Below, piece after piece: positions 41,298 to 49,432 of a stretch of DNA of 64,000 nucleotides. This DNA comes from Streptomyces sp. RKND-216 (GTDB taxonomy: Bacteria > Actinomycetota > Actinomycetes > Streptomycetales > Streptomycetaceae). The notes under the pieces were generated by a model. That model was not told the DNA's origin, ran no database searches, and worked only from the letters and a program-made list of their open reading frames with translations. The stretch's first letter is position 1; the number at the start of each line of letters is the position of its first letter. The translations under genes were made by a program, and so were the position numbers. The DNA lies in the NCBI RefSeq assembly GCF_004795255.1, contig NZ_SSBQ01000002.1, forward strand, positions 3,181,501 through 3,245,500, given 5' to 3'.

Positions 41298-42263
41298 TCA
41301 GCCGAGCAGCTGTGACTGCAGGATCACCGTCTGCTGAAACGGCACGGCGGCCGCTTCGCCCTTCCGCGACTGGACGATCACGGCGACAGTGTCCCCCGCG
41401 ACCAGATACGCCTGCCGCACGTGCCGCTCGCCGCGCGGCTCGGACTCGTCGAACGTGTAGTGCTCGATGTCCGGCACCTCGACGTCCTCCGGCCAGCCGT
41501 CGTCCAGCGTCGCCATCTCCCCGTCGGTGACCGTGACGTACGGGGAGGCCCCGCTGGCGGTGGTCGAGAGGAAGTCGCCGGGATAGGCGGCGCTGTTGAA
41601 CCGGAGCAGGTAGACGGTGGTGCGGGTGCCGTCGGGCATCCGCCAGCCGCGGGCGGCGATGTGCCGGACCGCGGTGTCGCGCAGCGTCTGCTTCAGCTCG
41701 TCGCGGTCCGCGTCCACGTACGCCTGCGCAAAGGTGTCGACGGACACCCAGGTGCCCTCGATGCCGGGCAGGTCTTCGCCATCGCGCGCTCCCCGCGGTG
41801 CGGGCAGCAGCAGGTCGCGGAGGTCCGCGTGGTGGATCTCGCCGTCGTTGCCCTCGGCGAACGGGCGCGGCGAACCCTCCGGCAGAGCAGGGAGCTTCAG
41901 CTCCGGATAGGCCCAGCGCCCGTCCCGCGCGGTGGCCAGGCCCGGCACATCCGTCCGCTCCAGCTCGGTGATCCCGTAGGCGACGCCGGTGCCGAGCACG
42001 CCGAAGACGGCCACGGCCGCCGTCCAGCGGGCGACTGCGCGCAGCACCCGCCGGCGGCGGGCGGGCGCGGAGGGTCCGGCCGGCGTCTCGTCCGTCTGCG
42101 AGGGCTCCGCCACCGGCCCGGCGGCGGGCGGGGACTCCGGCGGCGGCGGTGCGACCGGCGGCGGTGCGACCGGCGGCGCGGGCGTCGCGCCCGTCGGGGG
42201 GACGGTGTCGGGGGCCGCGTCCGGCGCGGCCGGCTCGGGGCCGGTCACCGTGGACTCGCTCAT
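41298..42263 (-). CDS. Membrane-anchored protein of three-gene operon (third gene)
   Basis: The 321-aa protein has a ~65-residue Pro/Ala-rich cytoplasmic N-terminus, a basic R-R-R-R stop, one transmembrane helix (~residues 73-93) and an extracellular domain of ~225 residues. The outer domain has R-H-I-A-A-R-G-W, T-T-V-Y-L-L-R-F and P-D-I-E-H-Y-T. It resembles the product of the operon's first gene (R-R-I-A-A-T-E-W, S-V-V-L-V-Q-F), so they are distant paralogues. ATG 42263 overlaps the preceding stop (ATGA). Function unknown. Confidence 0.75.
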   Translation of the reverse strand: MSESTVTGPEPAAPDAAPDTVPPTGATPAPPVAPPPVAPPPPESPPAAGPVAEPSQTDETPAGPSAPARRRRVLRAVARWTAAVAVFGVLGTGVAYGITELERTDVPGLATARDGRWAYPELKLPALPEGSPRPFAEGNDGEIHHADLRDLLLPAPRGARDGEDLPGIEGTWVSVDTFAQAYVDADRDELKQTLRDTAVRHIAARGWRMPDGTRTTVYLLRFNSAAYPGDFLSTTASGASPYVTVTDGEMATLDDGWPEDVEVPDIEHYTFDESEPRGERHVRQAYLVAGDTVAVIVQSRKGEAAAVPFQQTVILQSQLLG

Positions 42264-43024
42264 GCGCTGACCCCTCCGCCCTTGCTCAGCCGGTCCAACT
42301 GCTTCTCCAGCAGCTTCGCCACCTCTTTCCGGTCGAACTCCGTGCCGTCGTAGTCGTCGGACCCGGCAGCCGACAGGGACACCAGGACGTCGTCCTCGTG
42401 CGCCGTGCAGAACATCTCCCCGAGTTCCGCGTCGTCGTCCTCGGGCAGGAGGAAGCACTTCGCTGCGTCGTGGCCCTTGATCTCCGGTCCCTTGCGCAGG
42501 ATCGAGAAGGCGTCGGCCAGTTCGCGCTGGAAGGTGTTCAGGTCCTCGACCGCGCCCCGGTCGCCCAGCTGCGACAGCGTGATCTCGACCTCCAGGTCGT
42601 CGCTGTAGCGGGTGTACGACCGCATGGCCATGCCCTCGATGCGCAGCTTCCGCACGAAGCGTCGGTGTTCCTTGCGCTGCTTGCTGGGCAGGCTCTCCGA
42701 GCCCTTCCGGAACAGCGCCTCGGCCTCCGGGCCGGTCAGGTGGGCGTCGTTGCCGAAGCCCTCGACGTCGGGGCCGAGCCGGTAGTCGGCGGACACGGGG
42801 AGCAGCTCCTTGCTCAGCGGAGTGTCGACGCGCCCGTCCGACACGTCCGGCACCGGGTCGTCCACCGAGGGGGCCCTGGGCGGCGCCTTCCAGACCCTGG
42901 TGGCGGCCGTCCGGTCGGCGGCGTCCACGGTGACCTTGGTGTAGGCGAGCCCGCCCCCCGCCGCGCCCAGCACGAGGACCGACGCGAGGGCGAGGGTGAG
43001 TGTCTGCTTCCGGCGGGCGTTCAC
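42260..43024 (-). CDS. Membrane-anchored or secreted protein of three-gene operon (second gene)
   Basis: The 254-aa product begins at GTG 43024, overlapping the upstream stop by four bases. A short basic N-terminus and one hydrophobic segment (~residues 8-27, L-A-L-A-S-V-L-V-L-G-A-A-G-G) anchor or export it. The outer part is charged and mixed alpha/beta with a R-K-L-R-I-E-G-M-A-M-R-S-Y-T-R-Y segment and two Cys (K-C-F, M-F-C) that may form a disulfide. It likely forms a complex with its two neighbours. No known family recognised. Confidence 0.75.
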   Translation of the reverse strand: MNARRKQTLTLALASVLVLGAAGGGLAYTKVTVDAADRTAATRVWKAPPRAPSVDDPVPDVSDGRVDTPLSKELLPVSADYRLGPDVEGFGNDAHLTGPEAEALFRKGSESLPSKQRKEHRRFVRKLRIEGMAMRSYTRYSDDLEVEITLSQLGDRGAVEDLNTFQRELADAFSILRKGPEIKGHDAAKCFLLPEDDDAELGEMFCTAHEDDVLVSLSAAGSDDYDGTEFDRKEVAKLLEKQLDRLSKGGGVSA

Positions 43025-43956
43025 AGGCGCTCCAACTGACGCTCGGCGATGTCGCGGATCTCGTCGGAACCGATCGGGCCGGTGTCCGTGATGTGGATGT
43101 CCAGCACGATGTCGCCGCGGCAGGCGAGGGCGCGGGCGCCGTATACCGGGAGGTAGCCCGGCTCGCGGTACGGCGTGTCGTAGACCCAGTAGCGGCCGTC
43201 GTCCGAACCCTCGATCGGGTGGCCGCCGTTGCCGGCGAAGTCGTCGCCCACCATGTACGAACCCTGCGACGACGCGTGGCCTGGAGCCGACCGCGCCGAC
43301 AGGTCGTGGAACTGCACCAGCACGACGCTGGTCACCTGGTCACCGTGCTCCCACTCCGTCGCCGCGATGCGCCGGACGTTCATCTCCAGGAGGCTGTCGA
43401 ACATGCTCCCCGGCTGCTCGAACCCGCGGGCGTAGTCGGTCGGGGTCACCCAGCCGTCCGTGATCGGAAGGAAGGAGAACTCCCGCGCGCCCTTCGGCTT
43501 CTTCACCAGGAGCTTGCGGAGGTCGCCGTCGGTGCGGACGCGGCGGTCGTGCTTCGCCGGGACGGGTTCCCACTCGTCGGCCGGGACGTGCTTGTCCGGG
43601 TAGGACAACGCGGCCTGGGAGAGCGGGGGCAGCGGGGTGGGTGCGCGTTCGGCCTGGACGGTGTAGCCGGTGGCGACGCCCGCCACGACGCCGAGCAGGG
43701 CGGCGGCCGCCAGCAGCAGGGTCGTACGGCCGCGCGGGCGGCGGGCCGGCTCCTCCGGCGCGTCCGCGCCTGGTGTGGCGGGGGCGTCGGCGAGGTCGGG
43801 CGCACCCGGCGCGGGCGCGGTCGTGGGTTCCGGCGCGGGTGCGTCGGCGTCACCGGCCGAGCTCCTGGCCTCCGGCGTGGTCTCCGGCTCCGGTTCCTGT
43901 TGTGCCGCCGCGGGGGCGGCCGGCGGGTCCGCCGGTCTCGCGGGCTGGTCTTCCAT
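43021..43956 (-). CDS. Membrane-anchored protein of three-gene operon (first gene)
   Basis: The 311-aa product starts at ATG 43956 (GAGGAG four to five bases upstream; an ATG at 43968 is also in frame). A ~80-residue Ala/Pro/Glu-rich cytoplasmic segment precedes one helix (~residues 82-104, L-L-L-A-A-A-A-L-L-G-V-V-A-G-V). The outer domain shares a N/R-R-I-A-A-x-x-W and V-x-L-x-Q-F core with the third gene product. All three genes overlap by four bases, implying tight translational coupling and equal output. Function unknown. Confidence 0.75.
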   Translation of the reverse strand: MEDQPARPADPPAAPAAAQQEPEPETTPEARSSAGDADAPAPEPTTAPAPGAPDLADAPATPGADAPEEPARRPRGRTTLLLAAAALLGVVAGVATGYTVQAERAPTPLPPLSQAALSYPDKHVPADEWEPVPAKHDRRVRTDGDLRKLLVKKPKGAREFSFLPITDGWVTPTDYARGFEQPGSMFDSLLEMNVRRIAATEWEHGDQVTSVVLVQFHDLSARSAPGHASSQGSYMVGDDFAGNGGHPIEGSDDGRYWVYDTPYREPGYLPVYGARALACRGDIVLDIHITDTGPIGSDEIRDIAERQLERL

Positions 43957-44083
43957 GGGGCTCCTCATGTTCTCGTCAACGCGCTGACCGGGGAGGAGGC
44001 GGGAAAGTTGCCCTACGCATGATCACGATCCGGTTGCGGCGGGGCGGAGCGGGACGCGGCGGGGCGCCGCATACCGTGGGGGC

Positions 44084-44446
44084 ATGGCGAAGAGGCTGGT
44101 GATCAAGGTGACGGCGGGGGCGGACGCGCCCGAGCGCTGCTCGCAGGCGTTCACGGTGGCGGCGGTCGCGGCCGCCAGCGGCGTGGAGGTGTCGCTGTGG
44201 CTGACGGGTGAGTCGGCGTGGTTCGCTCTGCCGGGCCGTGCGGCGGAGTTCGAACTGCCGCACGCCGCACCGCTGCCCGAGCTGATCGACGGCATCCGGG
44301 CAGGCGGCCGGATCACCCTGTGCACGCAGTGCGCCAAGCGGCGCGACATCGGGGAGAAGGACGTCCTGGAGGGCGTTCGGATCGCCGGGGCGCAGGTGTT
44401 CGTCAGCGAGGCTATGGCCGACGGCACGCAGGCCCTCGTGTACTGA
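44084..44446 (+). CDS. DsrE-family protein
   Basis: The 120-aa protein has a DsrE/DsrF-like fold: K-V-T-A-G-A-D-A-P-E-R-C-S-Q-A-F-T at the N-terminus and T-L-C-T-Q-C-A-K-R-R near residue 85. The Cys-x-x-Cys could carry persulfide, as in TusD/DsrE sulfur-transfer proteins. It converges on the sulfurtransferase/DUF1416 genes, so a shared sulfur-handling role is plausible. ATG 44084. Confidence 0.88.
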   Translation: MAKRLVIKVTAGADAPERCSQAFTVAAVAAASGVEVSLWLTGESAWFALPGRAAEFELPHAAPLPELIDGIRAGGRITLCTQCAKRRDIGEKDVLEGVRIAGAQVFVSEAMADGTQALVY

Positions 44447-44477
44447 CGTGGCGGCTGGTGCCGCGTCCGGACGCGTC

Positions 44478-44520
44478 GAGGGCCGCACCCCGGGTGTCCA
44501 ACCCGTGGGGTGCGGCCCTC
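44478..44520. terminator. Bidirectional terminator between DsrE and DUF1416 genes
   Basis: Perfect 14-bp arms (44478-44491 and 44507-44520) enclose a 15-nt loop that itself contains a GGGT/ACCC mini-stem. It lies between the converging stops. Confidence 0.85.
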
Positions 44521-44572
44521 GGACCCGGTCCGGCCGGTCCGCGCCCGGACCGGCCTCGTCCGGTCGAACGCC

Positions 44573-44860
44573 TCAGACCGCGATCGCGACCTCGGCGAGC
44601 CCGCCCTGCTGGGCGACGACCGTACGGTCCGCGGTGCCGCCGGGTACCAAGGCCCGTACGGTCCAGGTGCCCTCGGCCGCGTAGAAGCGGAACTGACCGG
44701 TCGCGGAGGTCGGGACCTCCGCGGTGAACTCGCCGGTGCTGTCCAGCAGCCGGACGTAACCGGTGACGGGCTCGCCGTCCCGGGTCACGTTGCCCTGGAT
44801 GGTGGTCTCACCGGGCTTGACGGTGGAGGCGTCCGGGCCGCCTGCCTGTGCTCCGCACAT
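44573..44860 (-). CDS. sseC: DUF1416 protein (SseC-like)
   Basis: The 95-aa protein starts M-C-G-A-Q-A-G-G-P and has a single beta-sandwich with G-N-V-T-R-D-G-E-P-V and G-E-F-T-A-E-V-P-T-S, like transthyretin/Ig-type carboxypeptidase regulatory domains. The family is encoded directly after thiosulfate sulfurtransferase in actinobacteria (SseC in mycobacteria). The Cys at position 2 is conserved and may matter for sulfur transfer. It follows the sulfurtransferase gene by 47 bp. Confidence 0.92.
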   Translation of the reverse strand: MCGAQAGGPDASTVKPGETTIQGNVTRDGEPVTGYVRLLDSTGEFTAEVPTSATGQFRFYAAEGTWTVRALVPGGTADRTVVAQQGGLAEVAIAV

Positions 44861-44907
44861 GGGTGTCGCGTTCCTCTCGCTCGTGTGCCGTGGGCCGACG
44901 GGCCGAC

Positions 44908-45747
44908 TCAGTTGTTGGCGCCGACCTCGACGGGCACGCCGACGAGCGAGCCGTACTCGGTCCAGGAGCCGTCGTAGTTCTTCACGTTCTCCTGGCCGAG
45001 CAGCTCGTGCAGCACGAACCAGGTGTGGGCGGACCGCTCGCCGATGCGGCAGTAGGCGATGGTGTCCTTGCCCAGGTCGACGCCCTCGGCCTCGTACAGC
45101 TCCTTCAGCTCGTCGTCCGTCTTGAAGGTGCCGTCGTCGTTCGCCGACTTCGACCACGGGATGTTGCGCGCGGTCGGCACGTGGCCGGGGCGCTGCGACT
45201 GCTCCTGCGGCAGGTGCGCGGGAGCGAGCAGCTTGCCGCTGAACTCGTCGGGGGAGCGGACGTCGACCAGGTTCTGCTTGCCGATCGCGTCGACGACCTC
45301 GTCGCGGAAGGCGCGGATCGACAGGTCCTGCGCCGTGGCCCGGTACTGCGTCCGCGGGCGCTCGGGCACCTCGGCCACCAGGTCGCGGGAGTCCAGCTCC
45401 CACTTCTTGCGGCCGCCGTCCAGGAGCTTGACGTCCTGGTGGCCGTAGAGCTTGAAGTACCAGTAGGCGTAGGCGGCGAACCAGTTGTTGTTGCCGCCGT
45501 ACAGCACGATGGTGTCGTCGTTGGCGATGCCCTTCTTCGACAGCAGCTCCTCGAAGCCGGTCTGGTCGACGAAGTCGCGGCGCACCGGGTCCTGGAGGTC
45601 CTGCTTCCAGTCGATGCGGACGGCGTTGCGGATGTGGTTCTTCTCGTACGCCGAGGTGTCCTCGTCCACCTCGACGATGACCGTCTTCGGGTCGTCGATA
45701 CGGGCCTCGACCCAGTCGGCGTCCACCAGGACGTCACTGCGGCTCAT
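44908..45747 (-). CDS. cysA: Thiosulfate sulfurtransferase (rhodanese)
   Basis: The 279-aa protein has two rhodanese domains. The N-terminal one (residues ~1-130) is inactive-type; the C-terminal one has active-site loop C-R-I-G-E-R-S near residue 233, with the persulfide-carrying Cys. It transfers sulfane sulfur from thiosulfate to acceptors such as cyanide or sulfite. GGAGGAGA is six bases before ATG 45747. A cysteine-type leader peptide and hairpin lie ~190 bp upstream, suggesting attenuation by cysteine supply. Operon with the DUF1416 gene. Confidence 0.94.
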   Translation of the reverse strand: MSRSDVLVDADWVEARIDDPKTVIVEVDEDTSAYEKNHIRNAVRIDWKQDLQDPVRRDFVDQTGFEELLSKKGIANDDTIVLYGGNNNWFAAYAYWYFKLYGHQDVKLLDGGRKKWELDSRDLVAEVPERPRTQYRATAQDLSIRAFRDEVVDAIGKQNLVDVRSPDEFSGKLLAPAHLPQEQSQRPGHVPTARNIPWSKSANDDGTFKTDDELKELYEAEGVDLGKDTIAYCRIGERSAHTWFVLHELLGQENVKNYDGSWTEYGSLVGVPVEVGANN

Positions 45748-45910
45748 CAGTTCTCCTCCGGAAGCGGGGTGAGCAGTGTGGGTGCGTACGCGTGGGTACG
45801 GGCGCACGCCGGATGTGCCGCGCTGTGTGCGCCGGGGAGGCGCGGGAGCGCGAGGTGCGGGAAACGCGGAATGGAGCGCGGTCCGTGCGGCGGTGCGCGG
45901 CGGCGTCAGG

Positions 45911-45927
45911 CCGGCGCGGGGCGCCGG
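45911..45927 (-). terminator. Hairpin after the leader peptide, possible attenuator
   Basis: CCGGCGC and GCGCCGG are perfect 7-bp arms around GGG, starting about 10 bases after the leader-peptide stop in the direction of transcription. Its position fits a structure modulated by ribosome movement on the leader ORF. Confidence 0.5.
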
Positions 45928-45937
45928 GGGACGGCCG

Positions 45938-46021
45938 TCAGACGGCTGTGCGACAGAGCATGGCGGCGACGCGGCAGAGGTCGACCGCCCGTCGCTTGGT
46001 GAGATCCGCCTGTCGCTTCAT
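45938..46021 (-). CDS. 27-aa cysteine leader peptide
   Basis: ATG 46021 opens a 27-residue ORF containing L-T-K-R-R-A-V-D-L-C-R-V-A-A-M-L-C-R. This fits the R-R-x-V-D-L-x-R-x-x-x-x-x-C-R signature of the 'putative leader peptide' family found before sulfur-assimilation genes in Streptomyces. Two Cys codons near the end would stall ribosomes when Cys-tRNA is scarce. There is no Shine-Dalgarno, but a TACGAT -10 seven bases upstream with a good -35 predicts a leaderless message. It should regulate the sulfurtransferase operon that follows. Confidence 0.8.
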   Translation of the reverse strand: MKRQADLTKRRAVDLCRVAAMLCRTAV

Positions 46022-46028
46022 GTGCCCG

Positions 46029-46057
46029 ATCGTACGGAGGGGCGGGCGGATCTGTCA
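46029..46057 (-). promoter_or_regulatory. Leaderless promoter of Cys leader/sulfurtransferase operon
   Basis: On the minus strand TGACAG (46052-46057) and TACGAT (46029-46034) are separated by exactly 17 bp, with seven bases to the leader ATG. This is the best sigma-70-like promoter in the window. Confidence 0.75.
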
Positions 46058-46225
46058 CCGCTGATCCGGATGGTGAGACGAGATCGTCCGTGACGCGAGA
46101 TAGAGGCGGAGGCCGGAACGCCGGGACGCCCGGCGCCACGGGGGCGACGGGCGTCCGTATCCGTTCTGCGGGCGGGAATGTCTCGCTCTGTGGACGAGAA
46201 GCCCGTCCCCGGGCGGACATGGCGG

Positions 46226-46936
46226 TCAGCCGAGGGGCACGTCCGTGCCGGAAAGGGTGAAACGCACGCCCCGCTCCGTCACCTCGGCGTCGTCCAGGGC
46301 GATGCCGGAGGGCAGCCCGCGCACCCCGGTGGTGAAGTCGATCCGCGACCTGACCTGCGCCTCGGCACCCGGGATCGAGGCGCCCGGCACGGCGTCGGCG
46401 TGCAGCTCCAGCTCGTCGCCGTTCACCTCGACGGTGCTGTGGATCGCCTCGGGGAGCTTCAGCTCCTGCCCGAAGATCTCGATGCCGACCTTGACCTTCA
46501 CCTGGTTGCGGGCCGCCCGGTCCGCTCCGGCGTACGACACCTTCACGCCGGGGGGCGCTATGGCGTTGAGGTCGGCGTACGAGATCGACGCGCTGCCGGT
46601 GGCCCGCGCGGCGGTTCCGGTGTCGTAGCCCTCCCCGAGCCGGACGTCGGTCAGGGTGGCCTGCATCTGCGTCACGGTGATCTCGCGGTTTCCGGCCTCC
46701 GCCGTCATGCCGGTCAGCTCGACGTCCACTTCGTCGAGGTTCCGGTCCAGAACCTGGGTGAGGAAGGGGAAGCCGCGGATGTCGACGCTGGTCGACTCGG
46801 TGCCGGACAGGCCCTCCGCGGACCTGATCCGGTCGGCCGCCTCCTGCTCGGCGAGGTACACCGCCAGCCGGTCCGCCCCGGTGAAGAGGCCGGCCAGCAC
46901 GAGCAGGATCACGAGTGTGCGACGTGTTGCGCGCAT
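46226..46936 (-). CDS. DUF2993-family secreted/lipid-interacting protein
   Basis: The 236-aa protein has an N-terminal signal anchor (residues ~6-25, L-V-I-L-L-V-L-A-G-L-F) and a long beta-rich domain with the DUF2993 pattern V-D-I-R-G-F-P-F-L-T-Q-V-L and V-E-L-T-G-M-T. DUF2993 proteins resemble TULIP-type lipid carriers and are thought to bind lipids at the membrane. ATG 46936. No neighbour suggests a more exact role. Confidence 0.88.
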   Translation of the reverse strand: MRATRRTLVILLVLAGLFTGADRLAVYLAEQEAADRIRSAEGLSGTESTSVDIRGFPFLTQVLDRNLDEVDVELTGMTAEAGNREITVTQMQATLTDVRLGEGYDTGTAARATGSASISYADLNAIAPPGVKVSYAGADRAARNQVKVKVGIEIFGQELKLPEAIHSTVEVNGDELELHADAVPGASIPGAEAQVRSRIDFTTGVRGLPSGIALDDAEVTERGVRFTLSGTDVPLG

Positions 46937-47020
46937 GCGGGCATCCCCCAGGGCAGGTGTTCGACTCCGGGGGAGCCTAACGTGCGTTCGGTCGGATTCG
47001 GATGAGAGCGCGGTGAGCCC

Positions 47021-48010
47021 TCAGCCGAGGGCGAGGCCGAGCCCGTACACCGCAGGGGCGGCGAGCGCGAGCGGCAGCGCGACGCCGGCCGTCATGTGCA
47101 CGAACCGGGAGGGGAAGTCGTAGCTCGCCGTCCGCAGCCCGGTCAGCGCGCACGCGCCCGCCGCCAGACCGACGCCCGCGGCGTGCAGGCCGGAAGCGTC
47201 GAAGGCGGCCCCGGCCCGCACGGCGGCGAACCCGGCTCCGGCGGCGGCCGCGAGGGCGAGCGCGGGGGAGAGGTACGGCGGCAGCGGCATCGCGCGGACC
47301 AGCGTCGCGGCGGCGATCCCGGCCGCTGCCACGGCGACGAGCGCGGCGGCTTCCGGGACGGCCCCCGAGCCGCCGTCCGCGCCGGACTCCGCGGTGGCGA
47401 GTGCGGCCACCCAGCCGCCCGCGGCCACCGTCAGCGCGGTCGAGGTGAGCGCGACCGTCAGGGCGTAGAGGCGCTCGTCGGGGGCGGAGCGGTTGCGCAG
47501 GTGCAACACCAGGTTCAGCACGAAGAACGCGCCGAGCGTCGCTGCCATGGCCGTCGGCACGTGGGCCTTCCCGGCCAGCAGCATCACCGCGTCGGCTGCG
47601 ACGCCCGCGAGGAACGCGAGCGCGATGCCCTGGCGGGCGGGCCACATCCCGTTCAGCCGGAACCAGCCGGCTGCCGTCACGGCCTGGAGCACCACCACGG
47701 CGACGGCGAAGGCCGGTAGGGGCAGCCGGGCCGCGCCCGCGAGCAGGCCGGCGAGGACGGTGGTCAGCAGGGCTGGGAGGATGCCCGGCGCGATGATCGG
47801 GCTGCGTCTGCGCGAACGGCGCCCCCCGGCCGTCGCGCCGCCGTCGGCCGGCTCCCGTGCCGGTCCGCCCGGCGCGGACGCCTGGCCGGGCGGACCCGGG
47901 GGCACGGACGCCGGGCTGAGGGTGTGCGGGGCTGCGGCGGGCGGCGGCGCGGCTGCGGGCCGCTCCGGGGGCAGCGGGCCGGGCGAGGGGTGCGGGCGGG
48001 CGCCGGTCAC
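47021..48010 (-). CDS. Polytopic membrane protein, unknown function
   Basis: The 329-aa protein has a ~70-residue Pro/Ala-rich cytoplasmic N-terminus ending in a basic R-R-S-R-R-R-S stretch, then about eight hydrophobic helices (V-L-A-G-L-L-A-G-A, A-A-G-I-A-A-A-T-L and others). GTG 48010 overlaps the MoaD-like stop (GTGA), so it is translated with it. I recognise no transporter signature. It may be a membrane partner of the MoaD-like protein, but that is inference from coupling alone. Confidence 0.75.
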   Translation of the reverse strand: MTGARPHPSPGPLPPERPAAAPPPAAAPHTLSPASVPPGPPGQASAPGGPAREPADGGATAGGRRSRRRSPIIAPGILPALLTTVLAGLLAGAARLPLPAFAVAVVVLQAVTAAGWFRLNGMWPARQGIALAFLAGVAADAVMLLAGKAHVPTAMAATLGAFFVLNLVLHLRNRSAPDERLYALTVALTSTALTVAAGGWVAALATAESGADGGSGAVPEAAALVAVAAAGIAAATLVRAMPLPPYLSPALALAAAAGAGFAAVRAGAAFDASGLHAAGVGLAAGACALTGLRTASYDFPSRFVHMTAGVALPLALAAPAVYGLGLALG

Positions 48011-48273
48011 CGGGCACCCCCGGCGAACGGCGGGAGCACCTCGACGGTGCCGCCGTCGGTCAGCTCCACCGCGGAGTGCGGGCGGGGGCCCACGGCGGTG
48101 CCGTCCACGAGGAAGGAGCAGCGCCCGAGTACGCGGTCGAAGTCGGGCCGCCCGGCGTGGCGGACGCGGGCGGCGTCGAGGGCCTCGCCGAGGGTGTGGG
48201 CCTCGTACGTCTCCTCGGCGTGTCCGGCCGCGGCCTTGGCCGCGGCCCAGTAGCGGATGGTTCCGCGAGCCAT
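48007..48273 (-). CDS. MoaD/ThiS-family beta-grasp sulfur carrier-like protein
   Basis: The 88-aa ubiquitin-like protein has Y-W-A-A-A-K-A-A-A-G, L-G-E-A-L-D-A-A, C-S-F-L-V-D-G and V-E-V-L-P-P-F-A-G-G, typical of MoaD-type sulfur carriers. The functional C-terminal Gly-Gly is followed here by Ala-Arg, so the tail would need trimming, or the protein does not act by thiocarboxylate. It may serve molybdopterin, a thio-metabolite or an unknown pathway; no MoaE, MoeB or CysM gene is adjacent. ATG 48273. Confidence 0.85.
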   Translation of the reverse strand: MARGTIRYWAAAKAAAGHAEETYEAHTLGEALDAARVRHAGRPDFDRVLGRCSFLVDGTAVGPRPHSAVELTDGGTVEVLPPFAGGAR

Positions 48274-48425
48274 CGTGGTTCGTCCCTCTCGCCGGCTGAC
48301 TGCGTGTCGCCGGTGTGGTCGGTGTGGCAGGTGTCGTCGGTGCGCCCTCCATGATGGCCCCCGCGCGGCGCTCCCCGTACCCTCCCTGCCCGCGGCGCCG
48401 TGCCTGCCCCCGACGGCCGGAGGCC

Positions 48426-49283
48426 TCAGGCCGCGAGGGCGCCGGTGGCCCAGCGGGCGATGCGGTGCAGCAGGTCGTCCGGCGCGGCGTTCTCCGCGTG
48501 TCCGAAACCGTGCTCCACCCACAACTCCGTGCACCGCGGATCGGCTGCCCGCACCAGCCCGAGCGGATGGTCCAGCGGGAAGTACGCGTCCCGGTCGCCG
48601 TGCACGACGAGCAGCGGCGTCGGCGCGATCTTCGGCGCGACCTGCGTGGGGGACGGCGGCACCGGGTCCCAGTCCTCGGGTTGCACCCGGGTCCGCAGGC
48701 CCCAGCGGGAGACCAGCCGCCCCACCGGCCGCTGGACCACCCAGTGCAGCCGCCGCATCGGGGCGGTGCCCCGGTAGTACCAGCGTGCGGGCGCGCTCAC
48801 CGCTACCACCGCGTCCGTACGCTCCGCCGCGTCCTCGCACAGCGCCGCGTGCCGCAGGGCCACCGAGCCGCCCATGGAGAAGCCCACCGTCGCCACGGAC
48901 CGGTGCCCCTGCTCCCGGGCCCAGCGGACGGCCGCCGCCAGGTCCAGCACCTCGCGGTCGCCCACGGTCGAGCGCCCGCCGGACCGCCCGTGCCCGCGGA
49001 AGGAGAACGTCACCACTGCCGTGTGCCGGGCGAAGGCACCCGCCGCCCGGCGCAGCGCCGGGCGGTCCAGCGCCCCGGTGAACCCGTGCGCGACCACGAT
49101 CACCGGAACGGCCGAACCCGCCGCGTCGCCGCCGCCGGACCAGGGCGTGTACGCCGCTTCCAGCCGCACCCCGTCCGCGGTCCGCAGCACCGTATGCCGG
49201 GCCTGGTCCACGGCCTTCGCGTCACCGTCGGCGACCGGCGGGTGACCAAGGCGAGCGAACTCACACTCCGATTCCCTGCTCAT
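48426..49283 (-). CDS. Alpha/beta hydrolase
   Basis: The 285-aa enzyme has the serine-hydrolase core: oxyanion H-G-F near residue 68, nucleophile elbow G-F-S-M-G-G-S (~Ser137), an acidic residue in V-H-G-D-R-D and His in H-G-F-G-H. It likely cleaves a small ester or related bond in the cytoplasm; substrate unknown. ATG 49283 is divergent from glnR, with a ~150-bp shared control region. Confidence 0.88.
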   Translation of the reverse strand: MSRESECEFARLGHPPVADGDAKAVDQARHTVLRTADGVRLEAAYTPWSGGGDAAGSAVPVIVVAHGFTGALDRPALRRAAGAFARHTAVVTFSFRGHGRSGGRSTVGDREVLDLAAAVRWAREQGHRSVATVGFSMGGSVALRHAALCEDAAERTDAVVAVSAPARWYYRGTAPMRRLHWVVQRPVGRLVSRWGLRTRVQPEDWDPVPPSPTQVAPKIAPTPLLVVHGDRDAYFPLDHPLGLVRAADPRCTELWVEHGFGHAENAAPDDLLHRIARWATGALAA

Positions 49284-49350
49284 GTGGGCTATTCTGCTGG
49301 GAGAGGACTCGGGCAGCGCCGCCCCCGGGTCCTTTCGTGCTTTCGGCAGC

Positions 49351-49380
49351 CGTACGACCGGCCGTACGACGACGTACGAC
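49351..49380. repeat. Three CGTACGAC repeats in the glnR promoter region
   Basis: CGTACGAC occurs at 49351, 49363 and 49373. The first two also form a GTACG...CGTAC inverted repeat. They sit ~60 bp before the small ORF at 49433 and could be binding sites or overlapping -10 elements (TACGAC). Confidence 0.45.
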
Positions 49381-49432
49381 GGGCATGTGTTCCCCAGGCC
49401 CCACCGGGACCGAAGGAAGGACGACCGACGTC

